This document shows positions 1 to 12,500 of a stretch of DNA of 64,000 nt, in pieces. This DNA comes from Thuidium tamariscinum (taxonomy: Eukaryota; Streptophyta; Bryopsida; Hypnales; Thuidiaceae), in NCBI GenBank assembly GCA_947034885.2, contig OX344749.2, forward strand, positions 34,839,182-34,903,181, read 5' to 3'. The notes beneath the pieces are model-generated. The model ran no database searches. It had not been told where the DNA came from and saw only the letters and a program-made list of their open reading frames with translations. The position numbers and the translations under genes are program-made. Every line of letters starts with the position of its first letter. Position 1 is the first letter of the stretch.

Positions 1-158
1 GGACAACGAATTGAAGCTTACAAAAAACTTTGCGACTCAATTAATACCAAAAACACAGACATTCTTCATGAAACCTTACTACAACGAGTCTTGAGAAAAC
101 ACCGCTGACAGATGCAGAGAATGTTGGAATTGACGTACTATATGTAAATTGAAAATTT

Positions 159-252
159 CGGGATTTTTGAGGGTACCACGAGCCCCACCGAAAAATCAAG
201 TCGGGTCCGACTTGATTTTTCGGCGGGGCTCATGGTACCCGCAAAAATCCCG
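159..252. repeat. 94-bp near-perfect palindrome
   Basis: The two arms run from CGGGATTTTT at 159 to AAAAATCCCG ending at 252, with the dyad centre between 205 and 206 (GTCGGG/TCCGAC). Only a few mismatches interrupt the arms, so a transcript or single strand would fold into one long hairpin of about 47 bp. No coding capacity is associated with it. It resembles a foldback MITE, but no target-site duplication is obvious. Confidence 0.85.
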
Positions 253-409
253 TTTTTTTTTCATGAGGTGCGGAAATCAAAATCACCTGAAGTCAGGGAG
301 TTTGTTGCGGATTCAGAATCTCCAACCTTGAAGTGTATATGGCTTACCATTTGGCATTGACTGCCGGAATTGATCTGTCCTATGAGACTCCTGTCCAAAT
401 TCTCGTCCC

Positions 410-705
410 AGCGGGTCCCGTGGTGACTGACGCGCCTCGTGGTGACTGACGCGCCCAGTGGCGACTGACGCACCCGTGGTGACTAACGCGCCTATCATGT
501 GGTGACGCGTCCGTGGTGGCACGTCACCACGTGAGGTGCTGCAAGGTGCTTACGCGCCCGTGGTGACTGACGCGCCCAGTGCGTGGTGACGCGTCCGTGG
601 TGGCGCGCCCGAGGTGGTGGCGCGTCACCATGTGAGGTGCCGCGAGGTGCTGGCGTGCCCGTGGTGACGCGTTCGTGGTGGCGCGTCCAACGTGAAGAAA
701 AAAAA
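410..705. repeat. GC-rich minisatellite, 16-20 bp units
   Basis: Imperfect tandem copies of a CGTGGTGACTGACGCGCC-type unit are repeated from about 418, then become more scrambled with GTGGTGACGCGTCCGTGGTG variants to about 690. Both strands are open in several frames here because of the composition, so the reading frames in this interval are not genes. Confidence 0.75.
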
Positions 706-2178
706 TGGATCCAAAATGTAACAATCATGGACGCTCTAAAACCGCGCGTACATCTTACTTGAGGCGCGCTCAGATTGCATCCACATCCGGGTGGCGCGTC
801 AGCAGCAAGCCATGAAATCTTCAGTGACGCAGTCAATACAACCTGGAACTGGTGGTGCGACAGAGCGAATTCACTGAAGTCTACTGAATCAAAGTTCTCG
901 GAAACGTACAGAAGCTCCTACGAAGCGTGCGACTGTGATCTTCCCAGTTTGCAATGCGCACTCCAGCTAGTTCGGAAAGGAAAAGAGAAGAAAATTTCAT
1001 GTGTAGGTCATGACGGCTTCGAGAAATTCAGAAACTAGTACCTGATGCTGAGCGTCCTCCCCATCACGAGCTCCAGAAACTCTCGCTCGGCTACGCGTCG
1101 CCCTCACCATCTGCACAAGATTTGAAAGTACTAACGAGATCACACTCTGAAACTCCCACGCTGCACCTGGTTTGCTGTAAAATGATAAGCTTCGAAATGG
1201 AGGCCATGCAGGTTGTGGCTACCAAGACTGACACAATATTCCTTCCTACGTTACGGGGAGGAAAAGAGAATGTTCAAAGTGCGCCAATTTCCCCGAGATG
1301 CTAATTTGCCTGGATTACGGAAGTCAACCTGGCAGCAGCTGTAAAGTAACCAAGTAGTTCAGGATTTCACGGCCCCACCGAAAGGTAGCCAACTGGCCGA
1401 GTTACGGAGCGGAGACTTCTCAATTACCAGGTCGATTCTCCTTCTACCAGGTCTGATCCAGTTTGGCGAGTGTTATTCTTCATTACATTTGAATTTGAAT
1501 TTAGTAATCATTTCCAGACCAAGGACTGAAGGTGCTAATCATTTCCAGGCCTCTGTACCTCATGGAGAAAGTTCTATGAACATACTCTGAGGTTTTGAAT
1601 TGTCTAACTCTACATTGAATTCCTATGCATTGGATTTAGGGTGAACTTCAAGATATTAGCTCCTTTTAGAAAGTGTATTCAAAAATCCCAAGTCTTTGAG
1701 TTAACAGCAAATAATGCATTTTACAACCTTGCATTTTTGGTAGATTTGTTGGATTTGATAAGTCAATCTTGGAAATCATTAGCATTTTTCCCCTTCATAA
1801 AGCATTTTTTGTTAATATCTCTCAAAGATTTTGAAAATCTACAAAGGACAAGAAAGCTTGAGTCGGAAGTCAAACTTTGTGAGGATTATAAAATCTAGGT
1901 GATGCCTATCTCTATTGTCACTGTAAGCAAAATTCATGTATTGCTCTCAAATTTGAAAATGAAAACATGACGCAGTTCATTCTTTGAAGCTAAAAAATCA
2001 CATCATACATAGGAGTGGTTCCTCTATCTCAACCTTCTATTATTGCATCCTAATCAATATCTCTAATTTTTGAAAATCTCAAAGACAATTTCATTCATTT
2101 TGAGTGATCTGTTATACACAAAATTGATTCACTATTTATAATTCTAACTACTAGGAAAGAAAATGACTTCAAAGATGC
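706..2178. other. Gene-free interval
   Basis: I see no supportable gene. The left part (720-1400) is mixed composition with short open frames of 60-87 codons and no recognisable motif. The right part (1480-2178) is AT-rich unique-looking DNA. Confidence 0.5.
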
Positions 2179-2508
2179 TTAGGACAGACTTATGTTGGAT
2201 GTGTCTTGTGATTCTGTGGCTTCATCCTCAGCATGCTTCTCCTTAGAGTACTCCTGCATAGGACCTGAGTTCTGGCCCCCAGCACTTGCCAAATTGTCGC
2301 CTCCCTCTCTCTCAACATAGAGAGAATTCTGTGATTGACTTGATTCACCACGACCTCTCTTTGACAATGTCCTCTTTGCGCGACCCATTTTAGCTCTCCT
2401 TAAAGCTCTTCTAGAAGAATAAAAGAAAGAAGTATGTCTCCTATGCCTCTTACTTCGCTTTTCAGAAATGAAAGATAGTAAACTGGAACATTCTATAATC
2501 ATGTGCAC
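2179..2508 (-). pseudogene. Small basic ORF divergent to transposase copy A
   Basis: This minus-strand frame of about 109 codons begins with a short non-basic leader and then has a strongly basic stretch with a core SSRRALRRAKMGRAKR, followed by a Ser/Gln/Glu-rich tail. The same core (SSSKALRRARMKGKK) occurs at 53175 in the minus-strand exon divergent from transposase copy B, so the ORF is conserved in sequence and in position relative to the transposase. In copy B this exon ends in a GTAAGG donor and appears to continue into the ParB/methylase-like gene. Here the corresponding end reads ATAAGT, possibly a mutated GTAAGT, and no downstream exons are recognisable. I read it as a surviving first exon of a partner gene. 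The basic run would suit nuclear targeting or DNA binding, but function is unknown. Confidence 0.5.
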
Positions 2509-2666
2509 ATGGAAGAAGAAACTTCCTCTACTCTATATAGAAATCACAACTACAATCCAAACATTACAGTAAAATGAATCCTTCTCTTCTAAGAGTCCTC
2601 TATATACTCTTCTATGTTACTCTGCCTGTGCACTTCACGCGTGTCATATGGCTTTATTATTTCGGC

Positions 2667-2845
2667 GCCGGAACTTCCAGGAATTTAAAAAGTAGCAGTA
2701 CCCGAGGCATCTTTGTGAACTGTATGCCGGCACTGACAGTTATTCAAAAAATAGCGTTGCCCGAGGTACCTCTGTGACACAACGCCGGCACTGCCAGAAA
2801 TTCTTAAAATTTCATTGCCCGAGGCGCCTTCATGAGACAGTGCCG
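2667..2845. repeat. 58-bp tandem repeat, about 3 copies
   Basis: The GCCGG start recurs at 2667, 2726 and 2784, with a partial start at 2842. Each unit ends in a GCCCGAGG(T/C)(A/G)CC segment followed by TGTGA-type sequence. The array lies in the 0.8-kb interval between the two divergent reading frames of copy A and may be part of its promoter. The equivalent interval of copy B lacks it. Confidence 0.7.
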
Positions 2846-5800
2846 CCAATGTCAGTAGAAGTACAGATTTGCATTCTCAATGAGAGATTTTGGAGCCGTT
2901 TCAAGTGAGTCGCCAAGATAATAATCATGTTGTACGCTACAATCACAATTACCAAAATATTTAATACCCTAAACTTCTAAGAATATGAGAGAATGCTATA
3001 ATTAAAAGTCTAATTAGTACTTAAAGAATTATCTGCTATACAACTAATTGTACCATAATAATGATAATACAAGATTGTATCTATTCACTTATTCTAATAT
3101 GATTGTCATTTTTGGAATGGGGGCATACCTTTATAGTTTCTCAATTGTACACGTTGTCAGTGTTAAATTCCAAAGCCATATTGTCCTTTCCGCCATTATT
3201 CCCAAAAAATTAATGATGCTTGGAGAATACTATATGAGACCATAGGTTCTCTATTTAACTCTCTGAGGCCATTTCTACCTTCACTTCTATGTTACACTAG
3301 ATTGTGAGAAATATGGCAAGCGTTCGGGTAGATGGTCATGAGGTTCCTTTAGTATTTCCTTTAGACCTAGAAGGTCGTGCTACTGTATTTAGCCACTTGC
3401 TTCATGTTCGATTCAAGTTTGTAGAGTCATCTATCTACGTTGAGGAAGAGCGTCGTTCTGAGTCTGGTGAATTACTTCAGTCAATCCCGCTTTCAAAATG
3501 TCTCTCTGATGAAGGGCACTGTTGGTATCTTGGTATCTAGGTCTCGGGAACTACATGGCTTATGGTCTCCCTTTATCTATATTAGCTTCTTCCACTGAGA
3601 TAGCAAGCCGTCAATCCGATAATTCTACTGTGAATAGACCTTCTGGACCTCAGAATGCTAATCCTACTATTCCTATAGGATCCTTTCCAACATTTGCGCA
3701 AAATGAAATGTGTGTTGAGGCTAAGGTAGAGTTGTTAGGGACTATTGTAGAGCTGTCTAGTGAGTCGGAAGGCTTCTCCCCTTCCTTGAATCTTGACCCT
3801 AACCCTTCTTCAGTTAAAAAAAAGTCCCATGATATGAAAGCTACATACTCCGTACATAGTACCTCCACTAATACTTCTCACCAACATACCTTCTCACAAG
3901 AAGTTTGTCATCCTAGCCTAACAAGTGTAACTAGTATAATGAAATGTTTGAAGAGACTTTCTGGTCTTCACCGTTCAAGAAATGAACTGTCAACATTAGA
4001 CATGACTGTTGTGAAGCACCACCAAGTAGAGTTTCTACCACCTTCTTACAATGGAGATGCCATCTTTGAACTACCACCAGGGCGGACCTCTTCTTCTTCG
4101 TCTGCAACTAAGAACTTGGAGGGAATGGACAAGCGATACGATGGACACGGGTGGTGTAAGCTAGTGACAACAAACATCAACAACTCGGACAATCTGAAGT
4201 TTCGTAAGTCCTTCTGCGTTGGCCATCTTATCTGTGAAAATCCTAGGTGCGAGTACTTGTCTAGGACTTCTAGGAAAAATGAAATAGAATGGACAGGTTC
4301 TACAATACTTCCTTTGCAGTAGGAGTCATTCCACCAAAAGATTGCAAACTAGTTTGTAAAGTCTGCAAAACAATACCTACATGCCTCAGCACTTGTGATG
4401 CTAGAATTTACTATTGCTACAGTGATAACCCAAATATGACTAGGGCTGCTATTCACCTAGGAAATCACTCTCACCCAGTAGCAAAAGGCATGTATAGAGA
4501 TTCTGCAAAAGAAATTACCGAACTCATTGCAAATCAAGTTGCTAAAACCCCTTCAGCTACAAACTCTGCCATAGCCTTATCCGCTAGCAAGGACTTCCTT
4601 ACAAACCATCTTTTTCACCATGGAGAAGGAGAGAAGAAGATATTGAAGGGAGAGGAAATGGAAGAGGTTATGGATCGCTTCCAGTTTTTAAGTAGTCCCA
4701 GTATACGGAATATCATCTCCTCATTCCACTCAAACAACCAAGGAGGGGTCATTGACAACATTATGACTATGAAGAAGGAATCGAAGTTCGAATTCATACA
4801 CGACAGTGTCTTCCCAAGCCAAGGCAAAGAGAAGGTTTACATCTTCAAAATGCTCACTGAAGGGCCTGGAAGTGGAGTGGACTTAGTAAGGCGCATGCAA
4901 CCTGAAGGTGATCTACATAATGCGTGGATGATGTTCGACCACGTGAAGCGCGTGAAGGACTGGACCACTTGTGAGCCCCGTCTTTGTCACTCAGGTCTCG
5001 GATTTTTCTTTTTTTCGCTTATTGCTCACATTTAGGGTTATTATGGGTTAAAATCAACTAAAAAGAGTGTTCACAGTAGAATTGATGTAATTCCTGCCAA
5101 TGATGGAGAATTGGGTCTAACTATTTCGGAGTACCTTAAAAGACTCCTTAAAGCCGGTTTCTACAACTTATCAGGAGATTAGACATCATATTATGCGATT
5201 CGCAGAGATTGCACTGGCACCACGGGGGTCCAACAGTCTCCTACAAGCGTCACGGCGAAGCCAACTAGTGGAGATTCCCTTGTACGGGAATGATTCCTCC
5301 CCGGAGGAATTAATTCCGCCATAAGTGCAAATTCTACTTTGATTAGACAATGTAGGTTTTTAACGAAACTTGGCACTTGTCATTAGGGGACTTCCTAGAA
5401 GATCCCCTAAAAGTATCGTAATTTTCTGGATTACGGAAATGACTCCATGGGAAGTCAACCGCTCTCACCTGCAATTGGAAATTCATGGAAAATTCCACGG
5501 TGATGGTAAAATCCCACTAAAAATTAGGATAGTATGTTTTAGCCTAAATAAGCGTCCTGCCAAATTTCAAGACATTCTGACATCAACAAGTACCAGAACC
5601 GGCGGCATAGACAAGTTTTGATGGTTTTACCAAAACTCTTGCGAGTTGACCGGCGCACGGGGAGCATACGGAGTCCGATTTGGGTCAACTTAGACTCTTT
5701 TCCAACATTCTCGGACCTTCCCGACAACCTAGGCTAGTCAAAACCTTTGGGAAAAATCAATTCCAAAAGATAGATTTTCCACCTTTTTTACCGGTTCGTG

Positions 5801-6040
5801 AATGTTAGCTTTAGAGCGCATTTGGGCTCCGAGAGTAAGGGGTAGGGGTTCCCATTGACTAATTTGGGTCTTCTGGAGCTAATGGCGCTGTCCGTTTGGC
5901 GATTGGACCATTTCTCCAAAAGTTAGAATAGCTACAGCAGTAGGGTAGAATTTGGCCTAGTAGAATTAGAGTTTTTGACAATTTTGGTTGCGTAGGTAGT
6001 TTTAGCTCGTAATTGAGGGTGAGTGAGGTCCTTGGAAATG

Positions 6041-6050
6041 TATAAAAGGG
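6041..6050 (+). promoter_or_regulatory. TATA box of LTR-like insertion
   Basis: TATAAAAGGG is followed about 25-35 bp downstream by a pyrimidine-rich start region. The related element at 23592 has the same box at 25179-25187 (TATAAAAGG), also before a CT-rich stretch. Conservation between the two members supports a U3/R boundary in an LTR, but transcription is inferred. Confidence 0.5.
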
Positions 6051-6360
6051 GGCCTCACCGACTTCATTTGCACCCCTTTCTTTCATTTTGTTGAAGCCAC
6101 ACGCGGCCACGATTGTCAAGACTTTTGGTATTTTGGCCAAAACTCTTTGTATTTTGCTTTCAATTTCATTTCCTCTTGTTTTTTCAAGCACTTTTATGTT
6201 CTTTTGAGTTTGTTGCAAAGGACGTGGGGGTCCCTTTGAGCTTACTTGAGTCCTTTTGTCATTTGGTACTAACCCCAAACCCTTCTTGGCCGAATTCTGG
6301 CGATGCCGTTAGCCAAGAAGCTTTGGATTTCAATTATTTGCAAGTGTCCTTGAGGTCATA

Positions 6361-6552
6361 CTAACCATTTCTTGAGTTTGGTGTTTGAGTGAGACTTCAC
6401 AACTCTCTAGTTGTTGCAAATCTCCCGGACATTTGGCTTGGAATTACGTGGTTATACTAACCATTTCTTAAGTTTGGTGTTTGAGTGAGACTTCACAACT
6501 CTCTAGTTGTTGCAAATCTCCCGGACATTTGGCTTGGGAATATGTGGTCCAA
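6361..6552. repeat. 96-bp tandem duplication
   Basis: CTAACCATTTCTT starts at 6361 and again at 6457, and the two 96-bp units are almost identical through CTCCCGGACATTTGGCTTGG. It lies inside the LTR-like insertion, downstream of its TATA box. Confidence 0.85.
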
Positions 6553-7529
6553 GTGTTTTTGAGTCATTTGAAGATTTAAAGAGACTTGGGTGGGAACCAA
6601 GCTCTACTATTATTGTTCAATTTACTAACCTTGGCCAAATTTTTGTTCAAATTTGGGGAATAATACCCCGATACGGCGAAGCTTCGCCCCTTGAACAAAC
6701 TTTTAAGGGCTAACATTCTAAGCATTTCCATTCAATTTGCCTAGTTTTTGGAAGTTAGATGTCCAATACGGCGAAGCTTTGATCTTACCTGCAATTTTCC
6801 AGTCTTAGTCTGGTTTAAATTGGTGTAGGAAATGGCAAAACTAGTCTAAATCCAATTTAAATTTGGTTGAAGGGTCCCCTTGGGAACCCCAAATTGATGT
6901 GGCTACAACTGCCGATCATTAAAAATTGTGTTTTTTTTGTAAAACCAGTTTGCACCGGCCAGAGCCCAAGGCCCCAGCCAGAGCCCCGAAAGGCCCAGCC
7001 AGAGCCCCAAAGGCCAGCCAGACTTAACCACTGGCGGCTTGATTGAGCCAGCATACGGTTTATTGAGCCAGCATACGGTCTGGTTATTGAAACCACATAC
7101 AAGTCTGATTTCCAGACTGGGATGATACCCTCTGGGTCCCAACTTTCCATTTTTTCCAAAAATTTGCTAGGTGAGAGAAAAGTATAGATTAGCAACAGAG
7201 TGATAAATTTTCGTTTGGGAGATAGTGGGAAACACTTAAAATTCCAGAATTGTCTAAGCCAGAGGGAAGGATAGGAGTTAAGAAATCGAAATTAGTTGAT
7301 CTAGATCTAAAACTCACCTAGTGTCAAGTAGTGGAGATTTGGGGAAAATTTGATAGACTGGGAAAAAGAATAGAGAGCTAATTCAAGAATATTAAAACTA
7401 GTTTGAGATAAATGTGAGAGGAGTACAATTTCTTTGGAGAGAATTTAGAACTTTGGAGAGAATTTAGAACTGTGGGAAAGTTTGGAAACTGTGAGAGAGT
7501 TTGAACTTTGAGGAGAGAGTCTAAAACGA

Positions 7530-7590
7530 ATTCAGAAATAAAAATAAAAATAAAAATAAAATAAAAATAAAAATAAAAAAATAAAACAAA
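7530..7590. repeat. AAAAT/AAATA microsatellite
   Basis: Simple AAAATA repeat inside the LTR-like insertion, followed by a purine-rich GAGAG stretch to about 7660. The long open frame on the opposite strand here is a composition artefact. Confidence 0.8.
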
Positions 7591-10267
7591 CCCCTGTACC
7601 CCCCGGTTGAGAGACAGAGAGGGAGAGGTGAGGTGAGGGTGAGTGGAGAGTGAGTGGAGAGATGTGAGATACCTTCACAATCTGAAATTTTGGAGAAGAG
7701 AAGCCCTCTCACCATCTGGACTTGTTCTGGATTCGTTCTGGACCCAAATTTCTGGTCTGTGGGACTGGTCAACGCCCTTTGACCAGCTGTGGAGTACTTA
7801 CAAGGTGACACTAAGTTGCAATCTATTGCAAAATTGAGTTTACAACACTCAAAACTTTGCAACAACTTCAAGTAGCAACATAAACACAAGTCTTAGAGAA
7901 GTGAAAGCAAATAGAAGTAGAAGGAGAGAAGAAGAAGTATTAGAGACAATAAGCTTGGTTGACTTTAGGAACCATTTGATTTTTTGACTTTGGAGACATA
8001 GTTTAGAATTGTTAGAAAGTCAATGAATAAAAAACAAAATGAAAGAATCACTTGACTTAGAGACATCCTAGATTTAGCTAAAATTGGATTAAGGTTAGAG
8101 TGGCTTAGTTGTCTTTGATTTGACTTTGAAGTAGGCTAGATTTTCAAAGATTTGGCTTTGAAAATAATAAAAGATAAAGAAAAGAAAACAATAGAAAGAT
8201 AGAGAAATTAGACTAAAAAATCACCAAAAATATTAAGGAATTAGCGTAGATTTTTAGAATACCATACTCAAGAGGAACAAGGGAGAAGGTTTGGAATTAA
8301 ATATTGTTCCGTCACTTTTAAAATATTAAAAAGACTAAGGACAAAATGGAGGTGGAGCGAGCACAAATTGGAGGATTTATCGAATCACATGGAAACCTCG
8401 AGAGCGCCATGACGGAGGTTAGTTTTTGAAATTCTTTTGTTCTCATTTTTTCCCATAATTTCATTTTAGTCATAAAATTTAGCAGTTAGTTTAGAAGTGA
8501 CGAACCTAGAATTACCCAAAAGATAAGAAAATTAGACAAAGCTAGAATCAATAGTAAATTCAGATTTTTTAGACTTAAGGAGTAAAAATAGGAAATTGAA
8601 GCCATAATTAATCTCGAGGAAAAGTAATTGACTGGGAAATTTTGGTGAACCGGATAACGGTCAAAATTTGCTTACAATTACTTTATCCAAAGAATACATG
8701 GTGGAAATTAACTTTAGTAACTAGAAAGGATAAAAGGATAAATCCAAAAGAATTAAACCCTTTAGATAAAAAAGAGTCCAACAAGGTAAAAGTTGGACGA
8801 ACCGGTCAACGGTCCAAATCTACCGGGAAGATTCACAATTACCCAAGTCAAAGATCAAGGTTTTACCGTGAAAGGATAAAATTATTCCTATTAAGGTAAA
8901 ACTCAAATTGGCTAATTAGATATCCTAAGGTTAAGTAGTAAAATAATAGTTATAACAGTACGCTAATTAGATTAAAAGATAATTAGAGAACAAGTTAGGG
9001 ATAGAATCCTCTAGAGATATCTTAGAACATAAAAAACCCGAGAATACTTAGAACTCTATCCACAAGCGATACGCTAGAAAAGAATGAACCCTTAGTTAGA
9101 ACCTTTGATTATTTGGAAAGGTCAAATAGGATTGACCAAGGCCAGTAAAACCTTAGACTCCCACCAGTATTACGAAGTAGAAAACGACTGAAAGACTTAT
9201 CTCAAATTCAAAAACCCTTAGAGCAAAGGTAATTCTCGCCTAGCAATTGCAAGCAGGTTGATTAGGAGTAGGAAGTTAGGAAGATCCATTGCTTGGAAGG
9301 CGTAATTGGATTGCACGTAGGTTAGACACCCACTAGGAATTACTCACAAATTAGTAGAACCTGGTTGTGTATACTTTATTCCAAGGGTGGGAATAAAGCG
9401 CCCACACCACCATGGCATGCCACGTGTACGACTCTCAGTACAAGAAGGTCATGACCATTGCAGTGTGCGATATGCAATCAGAAGATACAGAGATTCAAGT
9501 ACAGTTCTGGAGGTCACTGAATGCTATAATGGAGAAGCACGGAGTGACTAAGCCAAATTTTAAAGGATTTATGGCAGATAGCGCAATGGCCAATTGGAAT
9601 GCAGTTCGCATTGTGTATGGCAGTGGCTCCGCAAATGACATTATGAAGAATCGTGAGAAAACATGCCTACTACATTGGAGTAATTCTCTTCAGAAGCACA
9701 CCCAGAAACACATCAAGCAAGGATTACAACATCAACACATTGCACTATGTAAGTAGTACAAAGAATCCAAGACTTTGGATGAAGCAAAGGTGCACTATCT
9801 TGCAATTCGGTCATGGTGGTTATCATCTGGAGCTACAACGGAAGACTCACTTCATCACTTGGAGTATTGGTTGGCATTTTGGCATTTTCGGTATTTACAG
9901 TGGGGAGGCTTCATAACAATGGTATGTGAATCTTATTTTGGTTTCAAAATTATATTTTGTATTCTTATTTAATTAGACAATTGTTCACTTCAATTATAGA
10001 GGAAATGATTCTTTTAACTTTTAATGTCTTTGTAATGAAAAATTAGAATACAAATAATTCCAAATTTTTCTTAAAGATAATTTATAGTAGAAATTTGAAA
10101 GGTTTCCTAAAGAAAGTAGTATAGGGAATCAATGAGCAGTTGTTGCATCCAACGGCTATAAGTATGTTTTTATAAATTTTACAATATGGCATACGTGGAA
10201 ATATTAATTGCTTGAAGTTTCAATCATTTAGTATTTTTACTGTACTATAAAGTGATATTATATGTAA

Positions 10268-10289
10268 AATCCGTCGGATCCGACGGATT
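10268..10289. repeat. 22-bp perfect palindrome in copy A intron
   Basis: AATCCGTCGGATCCGACGGATT with no mismatches, located inside the 652-bp intron of transposase copy A. No equivalent is visible in the 290-bp intron of copy B. Confidence 0.8.
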
Positions 10290-12296
10290 CCCAAACCTAG
10301 TTAATTTTAGAAAAATATAATGTTACTTGCATCAAAATTGGTTGCCATTGATGCACTAGTTGATGGTACTAGGTTTCCAATTTTTTTTCTCAAATGAGAT
10401 ATTTAGATTCTGCAATTTATATAATACTAAATGTTTCTTCTTTGTGATCCTAAACCCTTAAACCCTAAGCCATACTGAAATTCTTTGAAGTATGGAGAGC
10501 AATTTGAGATATAATTTGTATAATAATAGTGAATTGTATTTTAATTCATGTTTGCATATGGTTGGAATTCTAGGGTCTTACTTTGGAAGAGATGACAGAC
10601 ATGCCTTTTTGTAATCTGTCGGAAACAATCCATAACAAGTGGCTCCAAATGTCGGGGAAAAAAGGAAACAATTTATTCGACGCTACTTGTGATGACAGTA
10701 TTCGGGCTTGGATGCAAATGACAAACTACCGAGCATACCTTAGAGGACATGCATGTGGGTCAGGACCATCAAAGGGAGAATTGAGGTTGAGGGCGGCTAG
10801 GCGCAGTGGGTGTCCAACAAAAATTGCTGAGGCGTTGAATACATTGCCAGAAGCACATGGTGTAGGAACTCGAGTACCTCATCTAGAAGAAGAAGAAATT
10901 TTTGGGAGCACAAAGAGGAGGCTTGATGTACCTATTGGTGATGCTGGAGATTCACATAGACCAGACAAAGTCAACTTCTCGCAACCGCGGGTCCGAACTA
11001 GGTCTACAAAGGTTGCAGAAGATTCAATGGAAGGCATTGGAAATCGCAATGAAGTCAATACCTCCAATTATGTGACAGTAGCATGTGAAACCGATTGTGA
11101 CACCTCCAAGTGGCACATTGCCAGGATCAACCACAAATCAAATGCAAGATGTTGGGCTCAACAACGGACATCAAACATCAAGTGTACCTCAAGGATTGCC
11201 AAGGGTGGAAAAGGAACCCCTGCTCCTACTTATCGCGGTAGGAAAGAAGAGTATGGAACTAAGCGCCCGGTGGTCGTGGATTTCTGGTTTTGTTGGGATG
11301 ACATTGAACGGTGTGTGAAAGGTACAAAGAGAAAGTGGGTCATTGATAGGCCTGAGCTACCTGAAGTTTGGCCTATTCTAATGGGGACCAATTTGAATCG
11401 TGAAGAAACCTTATTGTTACAGCATGCAGGCTTCCGTCTTCAAGAATGGCCTACATTATCACCACGTGAACTTTTTGCCATGTCTAAGATTTTTGAGCCT
11501 ATCTTCTTTACCCAACCATGTCCACCAAATGCAAATGTGCACCCCACAGTGAGGAACAACCGAACAATCAAAAGACTTGCAAATCCTCCAACCGTAGAGC
11601 AACGCAACAAATGGGAAAGTGCTTCAAATATTAGAGGGGAAATTCTAGAAGTGACCCTCGTACCTCTTTCTGGACTTGGTGCAATAGTGGTGTTGCAGAC
11701 TGGAGTGGAGTCCAACAAAAACGTATATCGAGTTACTATGGGTACTTTCCCTACATGCACATGCCCTGACTTTGTGAATATGATAGTATCTGCTGTGGGA
11801 GGCCGTGCACAATACGTGAATTGTAAGCACTTATATTATTTGTATAGGTACTTCTGCAAGATGGATATTCATGATGACAAATTCATTCATGCACCTAGTT
11901 ATAGCTTTAATGAGTTGAAGCTACTCCTAGTTCGAGCAGGGATCATCATTATTTCAAAGTAGCCATGATTAGTTCTTTGGAGTGTCGTACATTCATGTTG
12001 TATTATTCTCCATGCGCTGCAAATGAAATTAAAAAGTGATGGAGTACAATCACAAACATTGACTTTCTTTGCAATAGATATATATGCTAACTTTCTTTTT
12101 CTATCCAGTTTTAAAAGTTGCCTATTTTCATTTTATTCACTTTGAAAAAGCCCTAAACCCTGAAACAAGGCACATGAGTCTTTTGTATTTGAAGTGTTCG
12201 ACCTGTATTTAATCTCCCTTCCGGACTCTAAATTCCAAAACTTAAATGTACAAATGATGTTATCAATGGTCCAAAAATATGACATTTCATGAAAAT

Positions 12297-12500
12297 CCAC
12301 GGTTATAGGAGACACGGTCATAAGTAGCAAAATTTACTATAAATAGTAATTTTTTGTTGATTTTTGGAAAAAAAACTGATTGAAAAAAAATTCTAGTCCA
12401 AATTCCTAAAAAAAAGGCTACTTCATGCTCACCGCTCACAACTTTCCCACTCGCAGCTCACAGGCTCACCGCTCCACGCTCGAATGCTAGCGTCGTTGCT
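12297..12500 (+). repeat. Dispersed repeat family 1, copy 1
   Basis: The repeat begins CCACGGTTATAGG, then ACACGGTCATA, an A-rich middle, a run of GCTCAC-type units, and ends near GCTAGCGTCGTT. Copies with the same order of blocks occur at 59476-59692 (same orientation) and 42786-42897 (reverse orientation). It has no coding capacity. The class is unknown, and a non-autonomous DNA element or a transposon terminal region is possible. Confidence 0.65.

Larger units (their letters stand above)
4970..9406 (+). mobile_element. LTR-like insertion (possible large solo LTR) in transposase copy A
   Basis: The insert begins TGTGAGCCCC and ends GCGCCCACA, giving canonical TG...CA ends. It is flanked by CCACT (4965-4969) and CCACC (9407-9411), a 5-bp target duplication with one mismatch. 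Removing insert and one duplicate restores the exon, reading Trp-Thr-Thr-Met-Ala-Cys as in copy B (Trp-Ile-Thr-Met-Ala-Cys). There is no gag, protease, reverse transcriptase or integrase, and the start sequence is not repeated at the end, so this is best read as a very long solo LTR or a non-autonomous LTR derivative. It contains a TATA box near 6041, a 96-bp tandem duplication and an AAAAT microsatellite. A relative lies at 23592. Confidence 0.7.
3313..11962 (+). pseudogene. MULE-like transposase with GCM-type zinc region and SWIM finger, copy A (broken)
   Basis: Two exons are recognisable by alignment to copy B (53839-57677). Exon 1 runs 3313-4969 and resumes at 9412-9921. A GTATGT donor follows at 9922, the intron ends at 10573 (TTCTAG), and exon 2 runs 10574-11962. 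The start ATG at 3313 (MASVRVDGHE) matches the copy B start. Key blocks are the zinc region (GMDKRYDGH, then paired cysteines and HSHPV), the catalytic core segments FDHVKRVKDW and GFMADSAMANW, and a SWIM finger (CTCPDF then NCKH). Damage: an 8-bp duplication frameshift near 3530, a one-base shift near 4305, a 4437-bp insertion between 4969 and 9407, and an in-frame TAG at 9754-9756. Exon 2 is fully open for 459 codons. Not functional as it stands. Confidence 0.85.

Noticed and set aside
7521..7889. Minus-strand open frame of 122 codons
   Set aside because: Its end is a poly-Phe/Leu/Ile translation of the AAAAT microsatellite; no family resemblance.
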